Source: Kluyvera sp047971185 (GTDB lineage Bacteria > Pseudomonadota > Gammaproteobacteria > Enterobacterales > Enterobacteriaceae). From it: 64,000 bases of DNA. The DNA lies in NCBI RefSeq assembly GCF_047971185.1, contig NZ_JBKDZH010000012.1, positions 1 through 64,000 on the forward strand, read 5' to 3'. Position 1 is the stretch's first letter; each line of letters opens with the position of its first letter. The notes under the pieces are model-generated. The model had not been told where the DNA came from. It did not search any database and saw nothing but the letters and a program-made list of their open reading frames with translations. This document shows positions 36,380-45,346 of this stretch, piece by piece. Position numbers and translations under genes: made by a program.

Positions 36380-37205
36380 GTTGCGGCTCCAGTACGTCAC
36401 GTAAACCATCACCCAGCAGGTTAAACGCCAGGCTGGCGATCAGGATCGCGGCCCCGGGCGCGGCGGCTATCCACCACTGGTCAAAAATCACCTGCATCCC
36501 GTCGGCAATCATCGCGCCCCACTCCGCCATCGGCGGACGGGCACCCAGGCCGAGGAAACCTAAGCCCGCAGCGGCCAGGATGATCCCCGCCAGATCCAGC
36601 GCCAGACGGACGATCGCCGACGGCAGGCACAGCGGCAGAATGTGCCCCACCAGTAGCCGTAGGCCACGAATGCCCATCATTTCCGCGGCAGCGAGATAAT
36701 CGCTGTGCCGCAGGCGCTGAATCTCGCTGCGCGCCTGACGCGCATAGGCGGGCCAGGTGGTCAGCGCCAGCGCCAGCGCGCCATTGACCAGCCCGGGGCC
36801 AAGCATCGCTACAAAGGCGAAGGCCAGAATCAGCCGCGGCATCGACATCACCACGTCGGTAAAGCGCATCAGGATGCGCTCCAGCCAGCCGCCGTAATAG
36901 CCGGACAGAATGCCTATTAGCAGCCCCACCGGCAGCGTAATCACCGTGACCAGCGCCACCAGCCCCAGCGCCGGGCGGGTGCCATAGATCAGCCGGGAAA
37001 GCAGGTCACGACCATAGCTGTCGGTGCCCAGCCAGTGCTGGGCTGAGGGCATTTGCAGGCGCATCGCGGCATCCTGCCAGTTGGGGTCCATTGGCGCGAG
37101 CCATGGCGCGAACAGCGCGGTCAGAACCAGTAAGGTAATCACCGTCAGCCCGCAACAGGCGGCGGGAGAACGCAGCAGACGGCGTAAAAATAGCGAAACT
37201 GGCAT
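36372..37205 (-). CDS. ABC transporter permease (DppC type)
   Basis: Inner-membrane permease of 277 residues. After a cytosolic lead it shows the family N-terminal motif (HWLGTDSYGRDLLSRLIYGTR), about six spans and the EAA-type loop that contacts the ATPases (AAAEMMGIRGLRLLVGHILP). The start shares a base with the stop of the preceding permease. The substrate cannot be read from this subunit. Confidence 0.93.
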   Translation of the reverse strand: MPVSLFLRRLLRSPAACCGLTVITLLVLTALFAPWLAPMDPNWQDAAMRLQMPSAQHWLGTDSYGRDLLSRLIYGTRPALGLVALVTVITLPVGLLIGILSGYYGGWLERILMRFTDVVMSMPRLILAFAFVAMLGPGLVNGALALALTTWPAYARQARSEIQRLRHSDYLAAAEMMGIRGLRLLVGHILPLCLPSAIVRLALDLAGIILAAAGLGFLGLGARPPMAEWGAMIADGMQVIFDQWWIAAAPGAAILIASLAFNLLGDGLRDVLEPQHD

Positions 37206-38254
37206 CAGCGAACCCTCGGGTCGGTCAGCCGCACCAGGACGTCGGTGAGGTTATTAATCAATACGAAACACACGCCAATCAGCAGCGTTCCCCCCATAAT
37301 CGCCGCCGTATCACCGGCAAACAGCGCCGTCGTCAGATAGCGACCAATGCCCGGCCAGGAAAATACCGTCTCGGTCAGCACCGCGCCTTCCAGCATTGAG
37401 GTATAGGCCAGCGCAATCACCGTCAGCAGCGTGCCGCGAATGTTCGGCAGCACGTGGCGCAGCAGAATGCTCATCTCCCCGGCACCCTTCGCGCGCGCCA
37501 GCAGAATGTACTCTTTGTTCATTTCGCTCAGGCAGGCCGATCGCGTCAGCCGCGTAATGCTGGCCAGCGAATAGTAGGCCAGCAGCAGCACCGGCAGCAC
37601 CAGATGGCTGAAGGCGTTGCGAAACGCCTCCCGGTCGCCGGAAAGCCAGGTATCCATCAGCGCGAAGTCGGTTTTCGGCTCAATGGTGAACTGATAAATA
37701 TCGTCCAGCCGACCGGGGCCGGGGCTCCACTGTAGCTTCGCGTAAAACAGCGCCAGCATCAGCAGCCCGAGCCAGAAAATCGGCACCGAGTTGCCCAGCA
37801 GCGTCAGCGTGCGCACGGCGAAATCCCACGGCGAACCGGCGTAGCGGGCGCACAGCACGCCGGCAATCACGCCAAAGACCGCGCCGATAATCAGCGCCAG
37901 CGTCGCCAGCTCCAGCGTCGCCGGAAAAGCGGCCAGCAGGTCGTGCAGCACCGGCTGCCCGGTGGCGCTGGCGGTGCCGAGATCGCCGTGGGTCAGATTC
38001 ACGAGGTAGTGCCAGAACTGCACCGGCAGCGAGCGGTCAAGACCGAGCTGGTGACGCACCTGATCGTAGGTCGACTGGCTGGCGTGGTCGCCGACAATTT
38101 GCAGCACCCGGTCGACGGGCGACAGCGCGGAGAGCGCGAAGGTGACCAGCAGCAGCCCCAGCAGGGTAAGCGCCAGCGTTAGCAGGCCCTGCAATAGCGC
38201 GGAGAGTAAACGCCGGGTTCGCTGCGCGGTTGGATTCGATAAAGCGGCGGGCAT
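37205..38254 (-). CDS. ABC transporter permease (DppB type)
   Basis: Inner-membrane permease of 349 residues with six spans and an EAA loop (LARAKGAGEMSILLRHVLPN). I start at ATG 38254 (MPAALSNP) because GGA precedes it; ATGs at 38260 and 38272 are less well placed. It partners the DppC-type permease. The gene is separated from the binding-protein gene by a stable hairpin at 38288-38321. Confidence 0.9.
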   Translation of the reverse strand: MPAALSNPTAQRTRRLLSALLQGLLTLALTLLGLLLVTFALSALSPVDRVLQIVGDHASQSTYDQVRHQLGLDRSLPVQFWHYLVNLTHGDLGTASATGQPVLHDLLAAFPATLELATLALIIGAVFGVIAGVLCARYAGSPWDFAVRTLTLLGNSVPIFWLGLLMLALFYAKLQWSPGPGRLDDIYQFTIEPKTDFALMDTWLSGDREAFRNAFSHLVLPVLLLAYYSLASITRLTRSACLSEMNKEYILLARAKGAGEMSILLRHVLPNIRGTLLTVIALAYTSMLEGAVLTETVFSWPGIGRYLTTALFAGDTAAIMGGTLLIGVCFVLINNLTDVLVRLTDPRVR

Positions 38255-38287
38255 GAGCATTCCGTATATCAACGAGAAAACAAACGG

Positions 38288-38321
38288 CAGCGGCCCAACG
38301 GTTCATGCCGTCGGGCCGCTG
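38288..38321 (-). terminator. Intercistronic hairpin after the binding-protein gene
   Basis: CAGCGGCCC/GGGCCGCTG arms with a further inner ACGG/CCGT pairing. No T-run. Such hairpins commonly stabilise the binding-protein mRNA and lower permease expression. Confidence 0.7.
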
Positions 38322-38334
38322 AAAACAATGGCGG

Positions 38335-39903
38335 TTATTTCGTGACGCGGTCGTACCAGACCATATCGGCGTTCAGCCCCTGCTGGTAGCCCTTGACGTT
38401 GTCGCGGATAACAATCTGGGTTTTACCCTGGTCGATAAACACGTACGGCGAGTTACGTTGCAGTTCTTCCTGCATTTTTTTGTACAGGTCGAGGCGTTTC
38501 GCCGCATCCGGCTCGGCCACCGCCGCCAGCGTCGCTTTGTTCAGCTCCGGGATTTTCCAGCTGTTCAGGCCAGCGACGGTACTGGATTTGCCATCGTTAT
38601 AGGCGAAAGCGCTGGCGTTCGAGTGCGCATCGAAGTAATCCGGGATCCACAGGCGAATAGCCGCCTGATGCTGTTTGGCACGCACGCGCGCGTAAACCTG
38701 GCTCCCCGCCGCAGGAAGCAGATCGACCTTCACCCCGCCCTGGGCAAAGCTCGCCTGCATGGACTGCGCGATGGTGATAAACGGCGGTTTGTTTTCGACA
38801 TCAAGGGTGAAATGGGCATCTTTAATCCCGGCTTTGGCCAGAATCTCTTTGGCTTTCGCCGGGTCAAATTTGAACGGAGTGTTATCCAGCGCGCCCGGGA
38901 AACCGACCGGCAGGAAGCTCTGATGCACGAAGTACTGGCCTTTCAGCAGATCTTTAGTGATGCCGTTATAGTCCACCAGCCAGCGGGCCGCTTCCCAGAA
39001 TGCTGGGTTGGCCAGCAGCGGGTTGGTGCTGTTGCCGGTGTTGAACACCAGGTAGTTTTGCTCGGCGGAAGGAATACTCAGCACCTGCAGGCCCGGTTTG
39101 CCCTGCAGAGCGTCAATCTGGTCAGCCCCCAGATCGCGCGCCACGTCGGCGTCGCCCTGCTGAATCAGCAGACGACGGGAGGCCGGATCGGGCACGTTTT
39201 TGATGATCACGTTTTTCAGCTTCGGCGCGCCGGTCGGCGAGGTTTCGTTGGCTTCCAGCACGATGGCCTGATGCGGCTGATACACGCGCATTTTGAAGGC
39301 GCCGCTGCCCGCCGAGTGCATTTTCAGCCACTCGTTGCCGAAGTCGCTGCCTTTGACGTTGGCGGCGACAAGCTTCTCATCAACAATCGAGGCAATCGGG
39401 GTCGACAGAATGTTCAGCGCCACCGCCGGGCTAACGTCGGCGGTCCAGCTCAGCTGCAGCGTGTGGTCGTCTATTTTTTTCAGCTGGCTGGCGATATTGT
39501 CGGGCTGCCAGCCGAGCACGTTAAGGATAAACGCCGGGGATTTGTTGAGCGTCACGGCACGGGTATAGGAGAAGATGACATCTTCCGGGCGCAGCGGGTT
39601 GCCGGAAGCAAACTTCGCGTCGCTTTTCAGCGTGATGGTCAGCGTTTTCGCTGCCGCATCGGCCTGCCAGCTTTCCGCCAGAATCGGCGTAATTTTTGCC
39701 GGATCGTTGCGGTCTGGCTGCACCAGACGCTGATAAAGGCTCGGCACCGTCTGGATGCTGGAGAGCTCGTTGGCCTCCGCCGGGTCGAGGCTGACAATAT
39801 CGTCCAGCCCCTGAGCCACTACCAGCGTGTTCGGAGGGGTGGCGGCATAAGCGGAGGCTGACAGCGCGGTCAGCACAAATAACGGCAGCAGTTTTCTGGT
39901 CAT
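38335..39903 (-). CDS. ABC transporter substrate-binding protein (SBP_bac_5 family)
   Basis: Periplasmic binding protein of 522 residues, the promoter-proximal gene of the five-gene importer. It has a signal peptide (cleavage near residue 20, AYA) and the family opening LVVAQGLDDIVSLDPAEANE. The fold is that of oligopeptide, dipeptide, nickel and opine binders. The exact ligand is unknown. A 10-bp palindrome lies about 90 bp upstream. Inserted between tyrR and ycjF relative to E. coli. Confidence 0.92.
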   Translation of the reverse strand: MTRKLLPLFVLTALSASAYAATPPNTLVVAQGLDDIVSLDPAEANELSSIQTVPSLYQRLVQPDRNDPAKITPILAESWQADAAAKTLTITLKSDAKFASGNPLRPEDVIFSYTRAVTLNKSPAFILNVLGWQPDNIASQLKKIDDHTLQLSWTADVSPAVALNILSTPIASIVDEKLVAANVKGSDFGNEWLKMHSAGSGAFKMRVYQPHQAIVLEANETSPTGAPKLKNVIIKNVPDPASRRLLIQQGDADVARDLGADQIDALQGKPGLQVLSIPSAEQNYLVFNTGNSTNPLLANPAFWEAARWLVDYNGITKDLLKGQYFVHQSFLPVGFPGALDNTPFKFDPAKAKEILAKAGIKDAHFTLDVENKPPFITIAQSMQASFAQGGVKVDLLPAAGSQVYARVRAKQHQAAIRLWIPDYFDAHSNASAFAYNDGKSSTVAGLNSWKIPELNKATLAAVAEPDAAKRLDLYKKMQEELQRNSPYVFIDQGKTQIVIRDNVKGYQQGLNADMVWYDRVTK

Positions 39904-39990
39904 CGGACTTCCTGATTGTGATCATGCAGTTGACGGTATCCGCTAAGGTAGCGCTGCTTGTCACTTTCAGTAAAGTTAAGTATAGATATA

Positions 39991-40013
39991 CCTTATGCCA
40001 TTTTGGCATAAGG
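39991..40013. promoter_or_regulatory. Palindrome between ycjF and the ABC operon
   Basis: CCTTATGCCA and its exact reverse complement TGGCATAAGG with a 3-bp gap. It lies 15 bp after the ycjF stop and 88 bp before the binding-protein gene. With no T-run, an operator for the ABC operon is as likely as a ycjXF terminator. Confidence 0.55.
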
Positions 40014-40027
40014 TTATTCATCCTCGC

Positions 40028-41095
40028 TTATTGGTCCTGCGCGGCGTTGGTTTTGCCCTTCTGTACCGTGGCTTTCAGCTGCCCTATCAGCTCACGACGG
40101 AAATCGCCCAGCCGCGGTTTGTCGTTATCAATCCACGGCAGCGGACGGCAAAGCTCCATCGCCTTGATGCCTAAACGCGCGGTCAGCAGCCCGGCGCCGA
40201 TGCCCTGCGCCGCACGGGTAGAGAGCCGCGCCGCCAGATCCTGCGACATCCAGTCCATGCCGATCTCCCGCACCAGCTCGCTGGCGCCGGCAAAGGCAAT
40301 ATTGATCAGCACCAGGCGGAACAGCCGCAGGCGACTGTAGTACCCCAGCTCAATACCGTACAGATTGGCAATGCGGTTAATCAGGCGCAGGTTACGCCAG
40401 GCGATAAAGCCCATGTCTACCAGCGCCAGCGGGCTGACGGCAATCATCAGCGTCGATTCCGCCGCCGAGCGGCTGATTTCGCGGCGCGCCTGGGCGTCGA
40501 GCACCGGCTGCACCAGATGCGCGTAGAGGCTCACCACCTCGCGATCGCTTTGGGTTTCATGAATAGCGGCGTACCAGCGCTGAAGCGCCGGATGCGACTG
40601 ATCCAGCCCGGCCTGACGCGCCAACCCTTCGCAAAACGCGCGCGCCTTGCCGACCCCGTGGCTGTGCATCAGCGTGCGCGCCTCATCACGCTCCTGCGCG
40701 CGCTGGCGTAACCGCCACAGCCTGCGCCACTCGGTGGCAACCGAACCGACACCCGCGCCGACGATCAGCGCGCCGGCAACGCAGCCGCCCAGCGCGGCCC
40801 AGTCCTGAGTCTGCCAGGCGTTGACCGTCCATTGCACGCCCTGTGCCACCACGCTGGCGCCAAACAGCGTCAACCCAGCGGTCACCATTTTGCGCCACAG
40901 GCTACGTTTTGGACGCAGCGCCGCTTCCACCGTCGCTTCGGCCTGGCCTTCCTGCTCGCCGTCTTCGTCGAGGGCCACAGGAGCAAATTTTTCCGCCGCG
41001 TCGCCGTCAAACGCCTGCGCGGTTTTAAACTGTTCCGGCTTCACTTCGTCGAGCGGCCCGTCAAAATCAATTCGTGGTTTAAATGAGTCGGTCAT
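40028..41095 (-). CDS. ycjF: Membrane protein YcjF (UPF0283)
   Basis: Inner-membrane protein of 355 residues of unknown role, associated with the Psp regulon in E. coli. An acidic N-terminus is followed by two membrane spans at about 68-120 and a long C-terminal domain with the conserved segment SRSAAESTLMIAVSPLALVD. It starts inside the end of ycjX (4 bp overlap). Same order as E. coli. Confidence 0.95.
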   Translation of the reverse strand: MTDSFKPRIDFDGPLDEVKPEQFKTAQAFDGDAAEKFAPVALDEDGEQEGQAEATVEAALRPKRSLWRKMVTAGLTLFGASVVAQGVQWTVNAWQTQDWAALGGCVAGALIVGAGVGSVATEWRRLWRLRQRAQERDEARTLMHSHGVGKARAFCEGLARQAGLDQSHPALQRWYAAIHETQSDREVVSLYAHLVQPVLDAQARREISRSAAESTLMIAVSPLALVDMGFIAWRNLRLINRIANLYGIELGYYSRLRLFRLVLINIAFAGASELVREIGMDWMSQDLAARLSTRAAQGIGAGLLTARLGIKAMELCRPLPWIDNDKPRLGDFRRELIGQLKATVQKGKTNAAQDQ

Positions 41096-42489
41096 CGCAG
41101 CTTATCTCCAATCAAAAACTCCAGCGCGGCATCCAGACGGATATGCGGCAGCGGCTGGTCAACGTCCATCGTCTGCGGGCGAAACGCCTCAAACTGGAAG
41201 CCCTGTTTATCCCAGAACGCCTGCCCCGGCAGACGCGCTGGCACTTCGCCTGGATAGACGGTCAGCGGCTGACCGTCGCTCAGCCGGTGTCCACGCAGCG
41301 CGGGGATCTTCTCGCCGTTCACCTCAATCAACCCGCTTTGCGTCGCCTGTACCGAGGCCAGCCCCAGGCAGTCCATGGTGATGCCTTCAAAGGCGGCGTT
41401 CTGCCACGCGTCCTGGATCAGCTGTTGCAGCAGCGACACCATATTGCCGTGCTGATCGACGGTGACGTGATCCGCCTTGGTGGCAGCAAACAGCAGCTTA
41501 TCAATCACCGGTGAAAACAGGCGGCGGAACAGCGTGCGCTGGCCGTAGTGGAAGCTGTGCATCAGCTGCGTCAGCGCGAGGCGCATATCGTTAAACGCCT
41601 GCGGCCCGCTGTTGAGCGGCTGCAGGCAGTCGACCAGCACAATCTGGCGGTCGAAGCGCAGGAAGTGTTCTTTATAAAAACCCTTCACCACCTTTTCACA
41701 GTAGTAGTTAAAGCGTTCGCGCAGCATCCCGGCGTTGCTGTGTTTATCGGCCTGCGCCAGCTTCGCCTCCCCCGCGCCGTCAACGTCCGGCCACGGGAAA
41801 AATTGCAGCGCCGGCGCGCCGGCCATATCGCCGGGCAGCACAAAGCGCCCCGGCTGAATAAAGTGCAGCCCTTCCTGCTTGCAGCGGTGCAGATAGTCGG
41901 TCCAGGCCTGGGCGATTTCCGCCAGCCGGTTTTCATCGGCCGGGGCCAGCGGATCCAGCCCGGCGCATAGCTCGCGCCATTTGGCCGACCACTCGCCGCG
42001 CTGGCCGTTCAGCAGCCCGGTCATCTGCCGCGACCAGGTCAGAGAGTCCTGATTCAGCATCGGCAGATCGAGCAGCCACTCGCCGGGATAGTCGACGATC
42101 TCCAGATACAGCGTGGACGTCTCTTTGAAATGACGCAGCAGCGAATCGTTCGATTTGTAGCGCAGCGCCAGGCGAATTTCACTCACCCCGCGGGTCGGCG
42201 TCGGCCACGACGGCGGCTGGCCGTACAGCTGGGCCAGCCCTTCATCGTAGGTAAAACGGGGAATACCGAGATCGCGCTGGGGAATACGTTTAACCCCCAG
42301 CAGACGTTCTTCACGCACCGCGCTTAACAGCGGCAGGCGCGCGCCGGTGTGGACATTCAGCAGCTGATTCACCAGGCCGGTAATAAAGGCGGTCTTGCCG
42401 CTGCGGCTCAGTCCGGTTACGGCAAGACGAAGATGCCGGTCAACCCCACGGTTGACCAGCGCATTGAATTCATTTTTGAGTCGCTTCAT
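41092..42489 (-). CDS. ycjX: Predicted GTP/ATPase YcjX
   Basis: DUF463-family P-loop protein of 465 residues. The Walker A motif is GLSRSGKTAF near residue 30, and a possible Walker B is in LVDCLQPLN. E. coli YcjX is induced with the phage-shock genes and its function is not established. It follows pspD by 34 bp. The E. coli genes pspE and ycjM-ycjW, which lie between, are absent here. Confidence 0.95.
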   Translation of the reverse strand: MKRLKNEFNALVNRGVDRHLRLAVTGLSRSGKTAFITGLVNQLLNVHTGARLPLLSAVREERLLGVKRIPQRDLGIPRFTYDEGLAQLYGQPPSWPTPTRGVSEIRLALRYKSNDSLLRHFKETSTLYLEIVDYPGEWLLDLPMLNQDSLTWSRQMTGLLNGQRGEWSAKWRELCAGLDPLAPADENRLAEIAQAWTDYLHRCKQEGLHFIQPGRFVLPGDMAGAPALQFFPWPDVDGAGEAKLAQADKHSNAGMLRERFNYYCEKVVKGFYKEHFLRFDRQIVLVDCLQPLNSGPQAFNDMRLALTQLMHSFHYGQRTLFRRLFSPVIDKLLFAATKADHVTVDQHGNMVSLLQQLIQDAWQNAAFEGITMDCLGLASVQATQSGLIEVNGEKIPALRGHRLSDGQPLTVYPGEVPARLPGQAFWDKQGFQFEAFRPQTMDVDQPLPHIRLDAALEFLIGDKLR

Positions 42490-42523
42490 TGCTTATCAGA
42501 CACTCCTGTCAACGCCGATAGCG

Positions 42524-42742
42524 CTATTTTGCCATGGGGAAATAGCGTTTGGCGAGGCGCGACAGCAGCGGTTCCAGCGCCACCGCCAGAATCATCTTCA
42601 GCGGACGACGGGCAACGGACTTCACCGCCCACCCGGCAACCCCTGCCGGGCCGTAGCGTAATGCGGTCAGCAGGGCAAGATTGCCGACGATTTTCAAACC
42701 GGGCTTCACCTTCTGGCCTGCCCGCTGCCATTTATTGTTCAT
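42524..42742 (-). CDS. pspD: Phage shock protein PspD
   Basis: Small inner-membrane-associated protein of 72 residues (E. coli 73), role in Psp uncertain. I take ATG 42742 (MNNKWQRAGQ), six bases after GAGG, over the ATG one codon earlier. The conserved core ALRYGPAGVAGWAVKSVARR is intact. It lies 14 bp after pspC. Confidence 0.93.
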   Translation of the reverse strand: MNNKWQRAGQKVKPGLKIVGNLALLTALRYGPAGVAGWAVKSVARRPLKMILAVALEPLLSRLAKRYFPMAK

Positions 42743-42756
42743 CATTAACCTCAATT

Positions 42757-43113
42757 TCAGAGCTGACGGAACCGGCTACGCAAGGTAAAGGTGTCGGACG
42801 TCACGTAGCGTTCCATCTCACGCAGCCGCTGTTCACCGGCGGCCAGTTCAGCATCTACCGCATCCAGCAGGTCGCGGCTGGAGGGCTGATGCGGGTTGTT
42901 CATTGCCCCCTCCGGCATCGGGTCGAGGGCAAAGGTTAAAATCACGTAGGCGACGACCACAAAGAAAAACAGACCAAACAGCATCGCCAGCACGGTAATA
43001 ATACGAATCAGCTTCACCGGCACGTCGAGGTACTCGGCGATACCGGCGCAGACCCCTTTCACCATGCCTCGCTGGGGAATACGCCACAGCTTTTTGTTAA
43101 AATCCAGCGCCAT
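42757..43113 (-). CDS. pspC: Phage shock protein PspC
   Basis: Inner-membrane protein of 118 residues that, with PspB, frees PspF from PspA under membrane stress. The N-terminal PspC domain (RIPQRGMVKGVCAGIAEYLDVPVKLIRI) is followed by one long span (about 40-65) and a C-terminal coiled segment. Start and pspB stop overlap by one base. Confidence 0.96.
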   Translation of the reverse strand: MALDFNKKLWRIPQRGMVKGVCAGIAEYLDVPVKLIRIITVLAMLFGLFFFVVVAYVILTFALDPMPEGAMNNPHQPSSRDLLDAVDAELAAGEQRLREMERYVTSDTFTLRSRFRQL

Positions 43114-43337
43114 TATTTGTCCCTCCAGTTTGGATGTTCGGCATCCAGAATGGCTTCCAGCGCCTGAATACGCTCGCGCATCCGTTTAGCGTCGTCGGTC
43201 AAATGCAGCAAACGCTGCTGCTCCCCCTGCGACAGTTCGCCCGAACGAGAGCGATTGCTGTAGTGCAGCCAGAGCCAAATCGGCAGAACGAACAGCACAA
43301 ACAGGGTCAGCGGGATGCCGAGGAAAAGCGCGCTCAT
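43113..43337 (-). CDS. pspB: Phage shock protein PspB
   Basis: A 74-residue inner-membrane protein with one N-terminal span (LFLGIPLTLFVLFVLPIWLWL) and a cytosolic coiled coil rich in Arg, Glu and Leu. It acts with PspC as the sensor of proton-motive-force loss. Length equals E. coli PspB. It lies 52 bp after pspA. Confidence 0.96.
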   Translation of the reverse strand: MSALFLGIPLTLFVLFVLPIWLWLHYSNRSRSGELSQGEQQRLLHLTDDAKRMRERIQALEAILDAEHPNWRDK

Positions 43338-43389
43338 AGATACTCCTTATATGTTATGAGCAGCGGCACGGTCGGTGCCGCCGGAGTCG

Positions 43390-44058
43390 TTATTGATTAT
43401 CTTGCTTCATTTTGGCTTTCAGCGCGGCCAGCTGCTCGCTGATTTCATCATCGGCTTTCAGTTCAGCAAACTGCTGCTCCAGCGACGGCTGTTTGCCAAA
43501 ACGATGGCTTTCCGCTTCGGCTTCCATATGGTCGATGCGGCGTTCAAAGGATTCAAAGCGAGCCATCGCTTCATCCAGTTTACCGCTGTCCAGCTGACGG
43601 CGCACATCGCGGGACGAGCTGGCCGCCTGATGGCGCAGCGCCAGCGACTGCTGACGGGCGCGGGTTTCGCTGAGTTTGTTCTCCAGCTCGCCAATCTCTT
43701 TCTTCATGCGCGCCAGGGTTTCATCCACCAGCGTGACTTCATGTTCCAGCGTATCGATAACATCGGTCAGCTTCTGTTTTTCAATCAGCGCCGCGCGTGC
43801 CAGATCGTCTTTATCTTTACGCAGTGCCAGCTCGGCTTTCTCCTGCCACTCTTCCTGCTGCGCCAGCGCGCGTTCGACGCGGCGAGTCAGATCTTTCTTT
43901 TCCGCCAGCGCACGGGCGGAAGTGGAGCGCACTTCCACCAGCGTGTCTTCCATTTCCTGAATCATCAAACGCACCAGCTTCTGCGGGTCCTCCGCTTTTT
44001 CCAGCAGTGAGTTGATGTTGGCGTTCACGATGTCGGCAAAACGAGAAAAAATACCCAT
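43390..44058 (-). CDS. pspA: Phage shock protein PspA
   Basis: ESCRT-III-like peripheral membrane protein of 222 residues. It binds and inhibits PspF and, when released, oligomerises on damaged inner membrane. It begins with the amphipathic helix MGIFSRFADIVNANINSLL, followed by coiled-coil helices. It is the first gene of pspABCD, read from a sigma-54 promoter. Confidence 0.98.
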   Translation of the reverse strand: MGIFSRFADIVNANINSLLEKAEDPQKLVRLMIQEMEDTLVEVRSTSARALAEKKDLTRRVERALAQQEEWQEKAELALRKDKDDLARAALIEKQKLTDVIDTLEHEVTLVDETLARMKKEIGELENKLSETRARQQSLALRHQAASSSRDVRRQLDSGKLDEAMARFESFERRIDHMEAEAESHRFGKQPSLEQQFAELKADDEISEQLAALKAKMKQDNQ

Positions 44059-44111
44059 TGTTCAATCCTCTTGGTTCTGTGTTTCGGGCTTAGCCCTGCG
44101 TAATGGTTATT

Positions 44112-44127
44112 ACAACTTCCGTGCCAA
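44112..44127 (-). promoter_or_regulatory. Sigma-54 promoter of pspA
   Basis: On the minus strand TTGGCAC-GGAAG-TTGT fits the -24/-12 consensus, with spacing of five between GC and TTG elements, 54 bp before the pspA start. Confidence 0.9.
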
Positions 44128-44190
44128 CTTTTTATCTTATTGATTATAAACGATGTGATTGAATTTTGTGCCATAAACGCCTACAGTGAA

Positions 44191-44220
44191 ATGGCGAATT
44201 ACACCAACAAGTGGCGAATT
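44191..44220. promoter_or_regulatory. Candidate PspF enhancer sites
   Basis: TGGCGAATT occurs at 44192-44200 and 44212-44220, 20 bp apart (two helical turns), about 80 bp upstream of the sigma-54 promoter. This matches the paired upstream activator sites of psp and would also let PspF repress its own gene. Confidence 0.65.
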
Positions 44221-44225
44221 TCATC

Positions 44226-45200
44226 ATGGCAGATTACAAAGACACCCTCCTCGGCGAAGCCAACCGCTTTATCGAGGTGCTGGAGCAGGTTTCCCGGCTG
44301 GCGCCGCTGAATAAACCGGTGCTGATTATCGGCGAACGCGGGACCGGTAAGGAGCTTATCGCCAACCGTCTGCACTACCTCTCCTCCTGCTGGCAGGGGC
44401 CGTTTATCTCGCTGAACTGCGCGGCATTGAACGAAAATCTGCTCGACTCTGAACTGTTCGGCCACGAAGCCGGGGCCTTTACCGGCGCGCAAAAGCGTCA
44501 TCCGGGTCGCTTTGAACGTGCAGACGGCGGCACGCTGTTTCTTGATGAGCTGGCCACCGCGCCGATGCTGGTGCAGGAAAAGCTGCTGCGGGTGATTGAA
44601 TACGGCGAGCTGGAGCGCGTCGGCGGCAGCCAGCCGCTGCAGGTTAACGTCCGCCTGGTGTGCGCCACCAATGCCGATCTGCCTCAATTAGTGGAAGAAG
44701 GCGCTTTCCGCGCCGACCTGCTCGACCGGCTGGCCTTTGATGTAGTGCTGCTGCCACCGCTGCGCGAGCGCCAGAGCGACATCATGCTGATGGCTGAACA
44801 TTTCGCCATTCAGATGTGCCGTGAGCTAAAGCTGCCGCTGTTTCCCGGTTTTACCGACCGCGCCCGCGAGACGCTGCTGCACTACCGCTGGCCGGGTAAT
44901 ATTCGCGAGCTGAAAAACGTGGTCGAGCGTTCGGTTTATCGCCACGGTTCCATCGATGAGCCGCTGGACGACATTATCATCGACCCCTTCCACCGCCAGA
45001 CCACCGTCAACGAGGAACCCACAGCGGAAATAGCCGGCCCGACGCTGCCGCTGAATCTGCGCCAGTTCCAGCTGGAGCAAGAAAAAGGCCTGTTACAGCA
45101 GAGTCTGCAACAGGCCCGGTTTAACCAGAAAAACGCCGCCGAGCTGCTGGGGTTAACGTACCATCAGCTGCGGGCATTGTTGAAAAAGCACGCGCTGTAA
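44226..45200 (+). CDS. pspF: Sigma-54 activator PspF
   Basis: Enhancer-binding AAA+ protein of 324 residues without a receiver domain; PspA provides control instead. I start at ATG 44226 (MADYKDTLLGEAN), matching E. coli. Walker A GERGTGKE, the sigma-54-contacting GAFTGA loop (EAGAFTGAQKR), Walker B LFLDELA and a C-terminal helix-turn-helix (NQKNAAELLGLTYHQLRALLKKH) are intact. Divergent from pspA. Confidence 0.97.
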   Translation: MADYKDTLLGEANRFIEVLEQVSRLAPLNKPVLIIGERGTGKELIANRLHYLSSCWQGPFISLNCAALNENLLDSELFGHEAGAFTGAQKRHPGRFERADGGTLFLDELATAPMLVQEKLLRVIEYGELERVGGSQPLQVNVRLVCATNADLPQLVEEGAFRADLLDRLAFDVVLLPPLRERQSDIMLMAEHFAIQMCRELKLPLFPGFTDRARETLLHYRWPGNIRELKNVVERSVYRHGSIDEPLDDIIIDPFHRQTTVNEEPTAEIAGPTLPLNLRQFQLEQEKGLLQQSLQQARFNQKNAAELLGLTYHQLRALLKKHAL

Positions 45201-45216
45201 ATGCCCTCCTCCATCA

Positions 45217-45239
45217 GGTGCTTTCACACAGAAAGCACC
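45217..45239 (+). terminator. Hairpin after pspF
   Basis: Perfect 9-bp arms GGTGCTTTC/GAAAGCACC with a 5-base loop, 17 bp after the pspF stop. No T-run follows. Confidence 0.55.
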
Positions 45240-45346
45240 GAACAACCTCCCCCTTCGTCTGATTTCAGACTCCCGGTATACGTTAACTTTTCACGGTCTC
45301 TGCTTTACCCTTTCACTCACGCAAATCGCCAGGAAAGGCTAATGGA

